Below are positions 18,081-26,387 of a stretch of 39,039 nt of DNA, piece after piece (position 1 is the stretch's first letter; every line of letters begins with the position of its first letter). This stretch comes from DAORHV01 sp964434575 (lineage in GTDB: Bacteria; Patescibacteriota; Gracilibacteria; Peribacterales; Peribacteraceae). The position numbers and the translations under genes were made by a program. The stretch is from NCBI GenBank assembly GCA_964434575.1, contig CAYSWB010000014.1, positions 1 through 39,039 of the forward strand, read 5' to 3'. The notes under the pieces are model-generated. The model was given only the letters and a program-made list of their open reading frames with translations, was not told where the DNA came from and ran no database searches.

Positions 18081-19048
18081 GGGAGCGAGCGGGTGAAGCG
18101 GGTGTAACGTTCGAGTAAAGCCTGTGCCTGGCCGGAATCCAAGGCTTTCTTCGCGCTTTCCGCCGCGACGCGAAGGCTCGCGACGCCCGCCGCCAACAAG
18201 GCGTGCGCGGCGTTGGCCAGCACCAGATCGCGTTGTGCCCGGGTGCCTTCGCCCGCCAGTACGCGTCGCGCGATGGCCGCGTTGGCCGCGACATCGCCGC
18301 CTTCCAGGGACTCCGCCGAGTGCTCCTCCAGCCCCATGTCGCGCGGGTTGAACTCGCGCTGGGTTCCCGCCTGCACGTCGAACACGGCGGTCGGTCCGCA
18401 CACCGTCACTTCGTCCAGGCCGTCGCAGCCGCACACCACCAGCGACCGTTCGTCGCCCAGTTCGCGCAGCGTTTCCATCAGGAGTTTCGCGTTGGCGCGC
18501 TTGGAGGTGCCGAGCAGGCGGCGCTTCACGCCGGCCGGGTTGCACAGCGGCCCGAGCAGGTTGAAGACCGTGGGCTTGCCGTAGCGCTTGCGGGCGGGCG
18601 CGACCGCTTTCATGGCAGGGTGGAAATTCGGTGCGAACAGGAACACCAGTCCGCATTCCCGGAACACCGCTTGGGCTTGGTCCGGACTCAGGTCGATCCT
18701 CGCACCCAGTCCTTCCAGCAGGTCGAACGATCCGCAGCGGCCGCCGGCCGCGCGGTTGCCGTGCTTGGCCACCCGTCCTCCCGCCGCCGCCACGACGAAC
18801 GCCGCGATGGTGGACGTATTGATCCGCCGCTTGCCGCTGCCGCCGGTGCCGCAGGTGTCGATCGGTTCGCCATCCAGCTCCACCGCGGTCATGCGCGAAC
18901 GCAGCACCCGCGCGGCGTCGGCCAGCTCCACGGGCGTCGGCGTATGCCCGGCCAGTTTCTCGAACGCGCGCACGGCGTCGTCTTCGGCCATCGTCCCGGA
19001 GAGCATGGCGTCCACCGTCGTGCCGATGTCCATCGGTGCGTCCGTCAT
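18077..19048 (-). CDS. trpD: Anthranilate phosphoribosyltransferase
   Basis: A 323-residue enzyme that transfers phosphoribose from PRPP to anthranilate. The PRPP loop is D-T-C-G-T-G-G-S-G (GTGGSG at 67-72; the usual form is GTGGDG), then N-T-S-T and K-H-G-N-R-A-A. F-A-P-N-F-H-P-A-M and N-L-L-G-P-L-C-N-P line the substrate tunnel. The magnesium-binding D-E pair is in D-G-L-D-E-V. It is separate from trpG, unlike the E. coli fusion. Its ATG overlaps the trpG stop (ATGA). Confidence 0.95.
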   Translation of the reverse strand: MTDAPMDIGTTVDAMLSGTMAEDDAVRAFEKLAGHTPTPVELADAARVLRSRMTAVELDGEPIDTCGTGGSGKRRINTSTIAAFVVAAAGGRVAKHGNRAAGGRCGSFDLLEGLGARIDLSPDQAQAVFRECGLVFLFAPNFHPAMKAVAPARKRYGKPTVFNLLGPLCNPAGVKRRLLGTSKRANAKLLMETLRELGDERSLVVCGCDGLDEVTVCGPTAVFDVQAGTQREFNPRDMGLEEHSAESLEGGDVAANAAIARRVLAGEGTRAQRDLVLANAAHALLAAGVASLRVAAESAKKALDSGQAQALLERYTRFTRSLP

Positions 19049-19623
19049 CGGAGGGAGAGGAAATTCTTCAACATGTCCGGCCCCAGCGGGGTGCCGATGG
19101 ACTCGGGGTGGAACTGCACGCCGAACACGGGCAATGAAGCGTGCCGCATGGCCATCAGGGTGCCGTCGGAGGCCACGCCGGTCGCGATCAGCGGATCATC
19201 CAGTTCTTCCACGCAGAGCGAATGGTAGCGCATGGCATCGAACGTTTCGGGCAGCCCGGCGAACAGCGGGTTCGGTTCCAGCGTCATCACGGCGGATGCC
19301 GCGCCGTGGCACGGCGTCTTTGCGCGCACGACCCTGGCGCCCAGCCTGTGGCCGATGATTTGGTGGCCAAGGCACACGCCGAGCAGGGGAATGCGGTTCT
19401 CCATCGCGTACGACAGCAGGTCATAGCTGATGCCCACGTCGCGAGGGGTTTGCGGGTTGCCGGGACCGGGTCCCAGGATCACATGGCTGAAGCCCGACTG
19501 CTTCACTTGGTCCAGGGAAATCTTGTCGTTGCGATGCACCTCCGGGTTGCCGCGGAGACTCCCTACCAGCTGGTACAGGTTGAACGTGAACGAGTCGTAG
19601 TTGTCGAGAATAAGCGTCTTCAT
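19045..19623 (-). CDS. trpG: Anthranilate synthase component II (glutamine amidotransferase)
   Basis: A 192-residue class I amidotransferase that feeds ammonia from glutamine to TrpE. The N-terminal D-N-Y-D-S-F-T-F-N is diagnostic. The oxyanion strand is G-P-G-P-G-N-P. The nucleophile Cys84 is in G-V-C-L-G-H-Q, and the His172/Glu174 pair is in Q-F-H-P-E-S. Such subunits can also serve para-aminobenzoate synthase, but the position between trpE and trpD points to tryptophan. The start at 19623 overlaps the trpE stop as ATGA. Confidence 0.96.
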   Translation of the reverse strand: MKTLILDNYDSFTFNLYQLVGSLRGNPEVHRNDKISLDQVKQSGFSHVILGPGPGNPQTPRDVGISYDLLSYAMENRIPLLGVCLGHQIIGHRLGARVVRAKTPCHGAASAVMTLEPNPLFAGLPETFDAMRYHSLCVEELDDPLIATGVASDGTLMAMRHASLPVFGVQFHPESIGTPLGPDMLKNFLSLR

Positions 19624-20972
19624 GATTGCACGGAGAAGACGGCGGCCAAACAACTGCGGGCCTTGTGGAGACATTCGTTGTCTTCGTGTTCCGGGACGCT
19701 GTCTTTCACGATGCCCGCGCCCACCCGGAGCCCGATGCCGCGCTCGTCGAACGTGAGCGTGCGGATGGTGATGGCGAAATCGATGTTGCCGCCCAGGTCC
19801 ACGTACCCGAATGCGCCGCCGTAGATACCCCTGGGGCTTCCTTCCAGCTTGGAGAGGATTTCCATCGCGCGAAGCTTGGGTGCACCGGTCAGCGTTCCGG
19901 CCGGGAAGACCGCCGCCAGCGCGTCCAACGCCGTCAGATCCTTCCGAAGAATGCCGGTGACATCGGACACGATGTGGAACACGTGCGCGTACGTTTCGAC
20001 ATGGAACGGGTCGTGCACCTTCACGCTGCCGATCTCGGCGCAGCGGCCGACGTCGTTGCGGCCCAAGTCCACCAGCATCTGGTGCTCGCAGCGTTCCTTG
20101 GGATCGCACAGCAACTCCTCGCGCATGGCGTCGTCTTTGGTCTTGTCACCCACGCGTCTGCGGGTGCCCGCGATGGGCCGGTAGAGCATCGTGCCGCCGT
20201 CCACGCGCAGGAGCGTTTCCGGCGACGCGCCGACGATGACGCGGCCCGGCGTGCGGAAACAGTACATGTACGGCGACGGGTTGATGGCGCGCAGGCGCTC
20301 GTACACGTCCACCGGGTCGGGTCCGGCCGGCAGCTTCAGTTCCTGGCTCAGTACCACCTGGAACGCCTCGCCGGCCAAGATGGCCTCCTTGGCGGTTTCC
20401 ACGTTCTTGCAGAACCGCTCGCGAGACGTTTGCCGGAGGGGTTCGATGTCTTTGAGCTCGGGCAGCCTGCCGGCACCCGCGGGCAATGCGCCCGGCGTGT
20501 CGTCCTTGAACGGCGAGGACTCGATGACGTTGCCGATGCCATCTACGTCCAGCGCGGTGTCCGCGTGCGCCGTGAGGGTGACGGTGCGCGCCTTGTGGTC
20601 GATGCGCAGCAGGACTTCCGGCAGCACGAACAGCGCATCGGGAACGTCCGGGTCCGGCGTGAGCGCGATGTCATCGAACCGTCTCGCGGCCTCGAAACTC
20701 AGGAACCCGATGTAGCCCATGGCGAGCTTCCCGGCCGTGCGCTTGGCGGATGTCCGTTCGCGCAGTTCGGCCAGCACGTCGCCTTTGCCGGCCGGGTCAT
20801 GCCGGATGACGTCGCGCGCTCCCAATGCCAAAAACGACAGGTCGTTCACCCCGTGCGCGCGGTCGGCGGATTCCAGGAGTGCGCAATAGTCGTGATCGCG
20901 CCCCAGCTTCCTGAGCAGGAACAGGGGGTCGCAGTGTTCGGGCCGGTACGTGACGGTAATGAAGCGTGTCAT
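19620..20972 (-). CDS. trpE: Anthranilate synthase component I
   Basis: A 450-residue chorismate-utilising enzyme that makes anthranilate with TrpG. L-L-E-S at 32-35 is the conserved tryptophan feedback-inhibition motif, so allosteric control by tryptophan is likely. The catalytic half shows Q-V-V-L-S-Q, N-P-S-P-Y-M-Y, S-P-E-T-L-L-R, R-P-I-A-G-T-R, G-T-L-T-G-A-P-K and the terminal G-A-G-I-V-K-D-S-V-P motif. It is first in the operon trpEGDCFBAR. Its ATG touches the edge of the candidate operator and the expected leader is only about 18 bases, too short for an attenuator or leader peptide. Confidence 0.97.
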   Translation of the reverse strand: MTRFITVTYRPEHCDPLFLLRKLGRDHDYCALLESADRAHGVNDLSFLALGARDVIRHDPAGKGDVLAELRERTSAKRTAGKLAMGYIGFLSFEAARRFDDIALTPDPDVPDALFVLPEVLLRIDHKARTVTLTAHADTALDVDGIGNVIESSPFKDDTPGALPAGAGRLPELKDIEPLRQTSRERFCKNVETAKEAILAGEAFQVVLSQELKLPAGPDPVDVYERLRAINPSPYMYCFRTPGRVIVGASPETLLRVDGGTMLYRPIAGTRRRVGDKTKDDAMREELLCDPKERCEHQMLVDLGRNDVGRCAEIGSVKVHDPFHVETYAHVFHIVSDVTGILRKDLTALDALAAVFPAGTLTGAPKLRAMEILSKLEGSPRGIYGGAFGYVDLGGNIDFAITIRTLTFDERGIGLRVGAGIVKDSVPEHEDNECLHKARSCLAAVFSVQS

Positions 20973-20997
20973 GATGTACTGGTATAACGGTACATCA
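20972..20997. promoter_or_regulatory. Candidate TrpR operator of the trp operon
   Basis: TGATGTAC (20972-20979), a 10-base spacer and GTACATCA (20990-20997) form a perfect 8-base inverted repeat. The core GTACTGGTATAACGGTAC (read on the plus strand) matches the E. coli trp operator core GTACTAGTTAACTAGTAC at 12 of 18 positions. It runs from the last base of the -10 box over the expected transcript start to the trpE start codon, where a bound repressor would block initiation. Confidence 0.7.
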
Positions 20998-21025
20998 GAA
21001 TACGCACGAAAGTCGGCCGGGTCAA
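20997..21025 (-). promoter_or_regulatory. Promoter of the trp operon
   Basis: On the minus strand TTGACC (21025-21020), 17 bases, TATTCT (21002-20997). Transcription should begin near 20990, inside the inverted repeat. The -35 starts four bases after the stop codon of the glycosyltransferase gene. Confidence 0.82.
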
Positions 21026-21028
21026 GCG

Positions 21029-22978
21029 TCAGCGCCAGCGGTCCATGCGCTCGCTCCAGCGGCCGCGTGCCTGCCCCGACGACGTCCAGTGCTGATCCAG
21101 AAGCTTCCAGGCGGCGTCCACCGCTTCGGCGTCGGCCCCGGCTGCTTCCATGAGGGCCGGCAGTGCCGTTCGGAGCGTTTCCATATGGGCATCCAGCTCG
21201 CCACGCACCTCATCAAGAAGGGTTCCATGCGCCTCCAGCCGTGCGCCGACCAGCCGCTTCAGTTCGTCAACGTCGTGCTCGCCCGTGCCGCCCTCGAAAC
21301 GCAGCCCACGCGCCAGGATTTGCCAGCCGGCGGCGGCGGTGAGCGCCAGTTCTTTCAGCAGCGCTCCGGCTTGCACGGCCGCTTGCCGCACCGTCGACTC
21401 CGTCGCGACGGCCTGCAGGTCTGCAGCCGACCTGAGCAGCGCCAGGCAACCGTGCTGAACCAGCGCCATAGAGTGCAATTGCCCGGCTCGAATCTCCATT
21501 TCTCCGATCCGAGCCTGCACATCGTCGCCGGCCAGTCCAAACATCACCGACGTGATGCGGCCCTTTCGCTCGTCTTTTGCAATTTCTTCGGCAACACGGC
21601 GCTCGGCAAAATCCTGCAATGCATCCACGACGTCCTCATCCTGCCGGAACAGCTTCTGCAGACGATCGGCCGAATCGTCACCACGCTCTTCTTCGAAATC
21701 CAGCATCGCACCTTCTGTTTCCATCAGCGCCAGGTCCATGCGCACGCTGCCGAAGCGGTCGTCGCAGATGTCGCGCAATGCCAGCCACATGAAGCCGTTG
21801 TCGGATACCTTCGCAATGCCGGGCGCGCGCTGGAATTCGTTCCACAGGCGCTTCAGTTCCAGTTCACTGAGCGCTCCGCGCGGATTGCCGGGGTCGAATC
21901 CGTCGAAGCGCACGGCGCGCATGCGCTCGGTCCATGCGGCTTCATCGGGGGCGGTGCGTGCTTCTTCCAGCGCGGCTCGCAGCATCAGGTTCAGGCGGAT
22001 GGATCGCAGCGGCCGTACCGGAAATTCATCCGGCCGTTCGCTGAATTCCATGATGCGGGCGAATGCTTGGCCCAGACCATGGTTCTCGTGCGTGCGGTCC
22101 GACACGCGGTTCGGGGTCATCAGGCGCATGTCACCGTTCGCGATCTTGTAGCCGGCATTCAATATTTTGCACGACAGGGCGGTGTCTTCGGCGCCCGGCA
22201 TGTCGTCGAAACCACCGGTGGCTTCGTATACCCCGCGGCGCATGGTCATCAGCACGCCGGGCATCATGTTGTCCGACGGCACCGTTTCATCGGGCATCAG
22301 GCGGGGGTCGCGCGTGTACTCCATGATGTTCCGCGCCACATGCAACGCGTGTTCCACGTCGCGCAGTTTGTCCACGTTCATGGTTTCAAGTTCCGGCATG
22401 TAGGTCACCGTGCCGGCGGCGGCCTGCACCCCTGGATCGGCGTACAGGTCCAGCATCGTGCGTTCGAATTCGCGCGTCAGCCAACTGTCCGCATCGGTGC
22501 AGACCAGCACGCCATCGGCCTTCAGCAACGTCATCGCCTGGGCGCAGGCGACCCGGCGGGCGATGCCGACGTTGCAGGCTTCCGGCGCGTTGCCCTCGGT
22601 GTGCATGTCCACCAGCACCAGCTCGATGCGTTTCCGGATCCGCAGCGCTTCGCTGAGCGCCTCGAAATTCGGCACGTTCAGCGACGCGAGGATGTCGATG
22701 GTCGGATCGGTCGCCAGGTCATCCGGCACCGTGCCCGCCCATGCCGCTTCCACCAGGGCTTGGGTGCGCGCGTTGCTCGCCGATACGTCGGAGCCGGCGT
22801 TTTTGCGCTGGTTGATGACCAGCACGATGGCCGTGCGCGTGGCATCCACATCCTTCTGTTTGGCGATGGACGCCAGCATCTTCAGCGGCCCCCGGGCTTC
22901 GTTGCAGGAGGGGATTGCATACGCCACGTCGAAGCTGGCGGGTTCGGGCGCCTGCGATTCGAAGGTCACGGTTTTCAT
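21029..22978 (-). CDS. Large GT2-like glycosyltransferase
   Basis: A 649-residue protein whose N-terminal 300 residues look like a GT-A family 2 glycosyltransferase. It has an opening A-Y-A-I-P-S-C-N-E strand, a D-A-D-S metal and nucleotide-sugar site at 162-165, and G-A-E-D-T-A-L at 262-268, where the E-D would contain the catalytic base. There are no membrane helices and no signal peptide, so it should be cytosolic. The C-terminal 350 residues are charged and mostly helical and I do not recognise them. The donor and acceptor are unknown; modification of surface proteins or polymers is a guess. It stands upstream of the trp operon on the same strand without a visible terminator, so some read-through into trp is possible. 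Confidence 0.72.
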   Translation of the reverse strand: MKTVTFESQAPEPASFDVAYAIPSCNEARGPLKMLASIAKQKDVDATRTAIVLVINQRKNAGSDVSASNARTQALVEAAWAGTVPDDLATDPTIDILASLNVPNFEALSEALRIRKRIELVLVDMHTEGNAPEACNVGIARRVACAQAMTLLKADGVLVCTDADSWLTREFERTMLDLYADPGVQAAAGTVTYMPELETMNVDKLRDVEHALHVARNIMEYTRDPRLMPDETVPSDNMMPGVLMTMRRGVYEATGGFDDMPGAEDTALSCKILNAGYKIANGDMRLMTPNRVSDRTHENHGLGQAFARIMEFSERPDEFPVRPLRSIRLNLMLRAALEEARTAPDEAAWTERMRAVRFDGFDPGNPRGALSELELKRLWNEFQRAPGIAKVSDNGFMWLALRDICDDRFGSVRMDLALMETEGAMLDFEEERGDDSADRLQKLFRQDEDVVDALQDFAERRVAEEIAKDERKGRITSVMFGLAGDDVQARIGEMEIRAGQLHSMALVQHGCLALLRSAADLQAVATESTVRQAAVQAGALLKELALTAAAGWQILARGLRFEGGTGEHDVDELKRLVGARLEAHGTLLDEVRGELDAHMETLRTALPALMEAAGADAEAVDAAWKLLDQHWTSSGQARGRWSERMDRWR

Positions 22979-22987
22979 GAGCGCAAA

Positions 22988-23015
22988 AGTCTACTCTTTT
23001 TGACATTTTCGGCAA
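22988..23015 (-). promoter_or_regulatory. Promoter of the glycosyltransferase gene
   Basis: On the minus strand TTGCCG (23015-23010), 16 bases, TAGACT (22993-22988), then nine bases to the ATG at 22978. The leader would be only two or three bases. Confidence 0.5.
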
Positions 23016-23020
23016 GCCTG

Positions 23021-23049
23021 TTGCGTGCCCCATCCGCCGCAGCCACAAT
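23021..23049 (+). promoter_or_regulatory. Promoter of the TMEM175-like gene
   Basis: TTGCGT (23021-23026), 17 bases, CACAAT (23044-23049), then six bases to the ATG at 23056, predicting a leaderless mRNA. It is divergent from, and adjacent to, the glycosyltransferase promoter. Confidence 0.55.
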
Positions 23050-23055
23050 GCCTGC

Positions 23056-23697
23056 ATGCGCTTTCACTCCCACAACACGCCCCGCATCGAAGGCACGCAG
23101 CGCCTCGAGCTCTTTAGCGACGCGGTGTTCGCCATCGTCGCCACGCTGCTCATCCTGGAAATCAAGGTGCCGCACCTGTCCGATCCCATGTCCACGATGG
23201 CCGTCTATCACGACATGCTTCCGTTGCTGCCGAAGTTCGTCAGCTTCGGATTCAGCTTCCTGGTGCTGTGTATTTTTTGGGTGAACCACCATCACTTTTA
23301 CCACCAGCTGACGCATTTGGACTGGCCGCTGCTGTGGCACAACTGCAACCTGCTCTTCTGGCTGTGCATCGTGCCGTTCACCACGGCGTTCGCCGGCGAC
23401 TACCCCAACGTCCCGCTCGTCATTTCGCTCTACGCGTTCGTGCTGTGCATGGCTTCGCTGTCGTTCCGGTTGATGGCCCGTCATGCGTTCTTCCATTCGG
23501 ATCTCACCGACGGAAAGATCAAGCTGGATGAACGCAAAAAAGAATACGGACGCATTCTGCCCGGCGTGGTCGGATACGCGTTCGCCGCGGTGATCGCGCA
23601 TTGGGTATTATGGCTTTCCTGGGCCACGCTCGTGCTGGTGCCACTGATTTATTTCGTGCCGAAACTGGCGAACCCGGAGTCCGTGGACGAAGTGTAA
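23056..23697 (+). CDS. TMEM175-family (DUF1211) potassium channel-like protein
   Basis: A 213-residue protein with about six hydrophobic helices. The first helix carries R-L-E-L-F-S-D-A-V-F-A-I, which is the family signature R-x-x-x-F-S-D-A-V-F-A-I of TMEM175/DUF1211. In this family the first helix lines the potassium pore. W-V-N-H-H-H in the third helix is also typical. Bacterial members conduct potassium as tetramers. The length is usual for the one-repeat bacterial form. The gene is monocistronic and divergent from the glycosyltransferase; no potassium-related neighbours are present. Confidence 0.9.
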   Translation: MRFHSHNTPRIEGTQRLELFSDAVFAIVATLLILEIKVPHLSDPMSTMAVYHDMLPLLPKFVSFGFSFLVLCIFWVNHHHFYHQLTHLDWPLLWHNCNLLFWLCIVPFTTAFAGDYPNVPLVISLYAFVLCMASLSFRLMARHAFFHSDLTDGKIKLDERKKEYGRILPGVVGYAFAAVIAHWVLWLSWATLVLVPLIYFVPKLANPESVDEV

Positions 23698-23734
23698 AGG
23701 CACCGCGAAGAGCCGCCGCCCCGCAGCGCGCCGT

Positions 23735-24661
23735 TCAGGCGCAGACTCCCTGTTTGCGCACGTCGACTCCCGCGCAATCCGCCTGGCATTCGTTGGTGTA
23801 CGTTACGCCGTCCTTGCCGCAGACCGGGCGCAGGGAATTCGCGCAGCCGCACGTGCCGCGTTCCACGGACCGGCGGCAGCTGATCTCGCAGCGGCGGCAG
23901 CCGGAGGAATCCAGCGCGCAGTCGTAGCCGCAGCCGCTCGGCAGCGTCGTCATGACCACTTGCGGACAGATGTACTGGCCGTTCGAATTGTACTGCACGC
24001 CGTAGTCGGCGTAGTACTGCACGCCCGATGACGCGCCGCCGCGGTAGTGCGGGTAGTAGTACTGGTATTGGTACTGCTGGTAATACGGCTGGTAGTACTG
24101 ATACTGGTAGTTGCCGTAGTTATACGGGTACGACTGGTACTGCTGGTAGTTGCCGTACGGATACTGGTAATACTGATACTGGTAGTTGCCGTACGGATAC
24201 TGGTACTGGTTGTACTGGTACTGGCCTGCGTTGTGATACTGGTTGCCGTTGGGGTCGCAGGCCGAGGATTGGGCGTAGTACGAGTTCCACGCCTGCTGCA
24301 CTTTGGAGCCCAGGCGCCGGTTGGCTTCGGTTTGTCCGTACGAGTATTCCTGGTACGCGGCATTGATGATGCCCTGGTTCAGCGTCACCTGGTTGCGGTT
24401 GCCGTTGTTTGAACTGCTGCTGCTCACGTACGCCATCTGCGTGCGCTCGTTCAGCTGTTCGGCAAGCTGTTGCATTTCCTCGGAATAGTCTTCGTAGGCC
24501 TGACTGAGCTGCTCGTTGAGCTGTTCGGAAGAATCGTTGACGCAATCGCGGTCCACGGCCATGGCGGCCGGCGGCGCGGCAAGCGCCGTCATGGCAAGCA
24601 ACAGTGCGGTGAGGACGGATGCTCCCGCGTGAACCCGGCGGCAAATGCGCGTGCTGGACAC
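23735..24661 (-). CDS. Secreted Kazal-domain protein with Gln/Tyr-rich tract
   Basis: A 308-residue exported protein starting at GTG. A signal peptide (about 9-36, ending A-M-A) is followed by a helical, Gln/Glu-rich segment (about 40-130). Residues 141-206 are almost only Tyr, Gln, Asn, Pro and Gly in Q-Y-Q-Y and Y-P-Y-G-N-Y units. A cysteine-rich region (232-270) follows, then a Kazal-type domain at 271-307 with P-V-C-G-K-D-G-V-T-Y-T-N-E-C. Kazal domains usually inhibit serine proteases. The Tyr-rich tract is low-complexity, resembling prion-like or adhesive sequences. Role suggested: extracellular protease inhibitor or matrix/adhesive component. The upstream TACAAT at 24670-24675 supports the GTG start. 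Confidence 0.85.
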   Translation of the reverse strand: MSSTRICRRVHAGASVLTALLLAMTALAAPPAAMAVDRDCVNDSSEQLNEQLSQAYEDYSEEMQQLAEQLNERTQMAYVSSSSSNNGNRNQVTLNQGIINAAYQEYSYGQTEANRRLGSKVQQAWNSYYAQSSACDPNGNQYHNAGQYQYNQYQYPYGNYQYQYYQYPYGNYQQYQSYPYNYGNYQYQYYQPYYQQYQYQYYYPHYRGGASSGVQYYADYGVQYNSNGQYICPQVVMTTLPSGCGYDCALDSSGCRRCEISCRRSVERGTCGCANSLRPVCGKDGVTYTNECQADCAGVDVRKQGVCA

Positions 24662-24669
24662 AGGTCACA

Positions 24670-24675
24670 ATTGTA
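24670..24675 (-). promoter_or_regulatory. Possible -10 element of the Kazal gene
   Basis: On the minus strand TACAAT lies eight bases before the GTG start. A weak -35 (TCGACC) is 18 bases upstream. Transcription would start at or beside the start codon. Confidence 0.45.
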
Positions 24676-24754
24676 CGATTTTGCGTTCGTTCCGGTCGAC
24701 AACTTCCGCTTGTTATTTTTCCACAGCCATGACTGCCGCCGACTTGCATCACAA

Positions 24755-24789
24755 CAAAAAAACGGAGCGTCCGCAAGGGGCGCTCCGTT
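24755..24789 (-). terminator. Terminator of the DUF4331 gene
   Basis: On the minus strand AACGGAGCG (24789-24781) pairs with CGCTCCGTT (24769-24761), followed by a T-run (A-run on the plus strand, 24755-24760). It lies 15 bases past the stop codon. Confidence 0.9.
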
Positions 24790-24803
24790 CGTTGTCATAT
24801 CGA

Positions 24804-26204
24804 TCAGTTCTTGATCAGGTGCGGGGCAGCCACGTACGGGAAGGTGGTCGTGAAGGCCTTGTCGTTCGCGTCGATGCCGTCGCCGAGCGTGGACGGAACC
24901 GTGAAGCCCTGGACCAGCTTGCCGGCCACCGCCTGGATGGCGATGTCGGTCACGTCGTCGGCCAAGCGGCGTCCGTTCGGGAAGCCGGCGTTGTCACCGC
25001 CGAACACTCCCAGGCGGTTCGGGTTCTGGGCGAGGGGAGTGGTCGTGTTGATGCGCAGCATCTCCGAGGCGCGGACGTTGGCGGGCTTGTTCAGGCCGTC
25101 GACGCCGGTCAGGAACACGGTCACCAGGTCGGTGCGGTTCGTGGTCGGCACGTTCACGGTGCCGGCGCCGTCGAAGTCCAGGTTGAGAACGTTCTTCAGC
25201 AGCGTGGCCAGTTCGGAGTTCAGCACCACGGCGCTGTACGCGTCGAGGTTCACGCCGGCGTCATCGAACGGCTTGGAGGCGTTGAAGTAGTCCTTGGCGG
25301 CCAGCGGAACGACGACTTCGTTCACGAGCGGCATGCCCAGGCGGGAGACCTGCACCCACGTGGTGCTGTTGGTCTGCGCGCCCTGGTTGTTGATGACGCG
25401 CTGGGCCGGGCGGTACGTGGCGCTCCAGGCGCCGATGACCGGGTCCTTGGCGACCAGGCTGCGGACCGGAACCTCGAAGATGATCGAGTTCACGTTGGCG
25501 CCGGCCACGGAGTCGTGGGCGTTCGTGTCGCCCAGGTTCAGCAAGTCGAAGACCTTCAAGTCGACGAAGAAGGGGTCATCGCGCTCGCCGGCGAAGAACT
25601 TGCCCTTCAGGCCGGCGTTCACGATGGCCTTGGCGGCCAGCGTGTTGTAGGCGGTCGCGTCGCCGGTGCTCTGGCGGCCGATGACCGGGGTGGCGATCTC
25701 GCCGCTGGCGACCACGTTGGCCTGCTTCAGCTGCGTGGCGCTGCCGGTGAACAGTCCCTTGATGCGGTATGCCTTCCAGAGCTGGCGGACGTTGGCGTCA
25801 TCCAGGTCCACGATCGGCTGGGTGTTGAACAGGAACGTGTTGCCGTTGCCCACCTGCGTGGTGAACTTGAAGGCGTAGGTCACGTCCTCCTTGGCATCGC
25901 CGTTCACGTCGATGTGCACGGCGTAGACCGCGTTGTCCGCGAAGCGGAAGTAGTTCGGTCCTCCCTCCGGGTAGTGGAACGGGTAGCTGTTGGAAACGAA
26001 CACCAGCTTGGTGGCGTCCGAAGGGCTTAAGAACATGTAAAAGTCGGTGTTGTCGACCGCGGCGTCCTGGCTGATGTACGGAGCCTCGCGGTGGGACGAT
26101 GCGAGCGAGAAACTGGGGGCCAGCATCACTGCGAACAAGGCGGCCACGGCGGCGATAGCCAGGGTCCGCTTGGGCAGATGCAGCCCGAACGTCGGGGTCG
26201 ACAT
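24804..26204 (-). CDS. Secreted DUF4331-family protein
   Basis: A 466-residue protein. A signal peptide (about 12-35) ends in L-A-S-S, directly followed by S-H-R-E-A-P-Y-I-S-Q-D, then D-N-T-D-F-Y-M-F. This S-S-H-R-E-A-P...D-N-T-D motif is the hallmark of the DUF4331 family. The family is widespread, exported and without known function. D-V-N-G-D-A-K-E-D could be a calcium-binding loop. The gene is monocistronic with its own terminator. The ATG has a pyrimidine-rich leader and no Shine-Dalgarno. An ECF-type promoter candidate is at 26248-26272. Confidence 0.9.
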   Translation of the reverse strand: MSTPTFGLHLPKRTLAIAAVAALFAVMLAPSFSLASSHREAPYISQDAAVDNTDFYMFLSPSDATKLVFVSNSYPFHYPEGGPNYFRFADNAVYAVHIDVNGDAKEDVTYAFKFTTQVGNGNTFLFNTQPIVDLDDANVRQLWKAYRIKGLFTGSATQLKQANVVASGEIATPVIGRQSTGDATAYNTLAAKAIVNAGLKGKFFAGERDDPFFVDLKVFDLLNLGDTNAHDSVAGANVNSIIFEVPVRSLVAKDPVIGAWSATYRPAQRVINNQGAQTNSTTWVQVSRLGMPLVNEVVVPLAAKDYFNASKPFDDAGVNLDAYSAVVLNSELATLLKNVLNLDFDGAGTVNVPTTNRTDLVTVFLTGVDGLNKPANVRASEMLRINTTTPLAQNPNRLGVFGGDNAGFPNGRRLADDVTDIAIQAVAGKLVQGFTVPSTLGDGIDANDKAFTTTFPYVAAPHLIKN

Positions 26205-26247
26205 GAGACGGGAGGGGAAAAGAAAGGCAAAGCGCTTTCAAACAGCT

Positions 26248-26272
26248 TACGGAACAACCGTCGCGAGTTCAC
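26248..26272 (-). promoter_or_regulatory. Possible ECF-type promoter of the DUF4331 gene
   Basis: On the minus strand GTGAAC (26272-26267), 15 bases, CGTA (26251-26248). This resembles the TGTAAC-N16-CGTA element before the ECF sigma gene but has a one-base shorter spacer. No sigma70 promoter is visible here. Confidence 0.3.
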
Positions 26273-26371
26273 TAGCCAAACTCCGCAATGTGCATTCCGG
26301 TGAAAGACTGTCGAAGTCGCTTTCAGCTGCGTTTCAGGGGGGTTTGGCAGCTTTTCTTCACTCGTTTTTTC

Positions 26372-26380
26372 TGCTATAAT
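26372..26380 (+). promoter_or_regulatory. Extended -10 promoter of the PNPFEG/DUF4215 operon
   Basis: TGCTATAAT is a perfect extended -10. No clear -35 is needed for this class. The TTG start at 26388 follows after seven bases, so the mRNA may be leaderless on a TTG. Confidence 0.7.
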
Positions 26381-26387
26381 AAGAAGA

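Noticed and set aside
20973..20997. Trp leader peptide or attenuator before trpE
   Set aside because: The expected leader is about 18 bases, with no room for a peptide with Trp codons or an alternative hairpin pair.
21089..23284. 731-codon plus-strand frame opposite the glycosyltransferase
   Set aside because: His/Arg/Gln-rich shadow of a gene with clear GT2 motifs; GC-rich codon bias keeps the opposite frame open.
23698..23734. Terminator between the TMEM175-like and Kazal genes
   Set aside because: No stem with a T-run could be found in this GC-rich gap.
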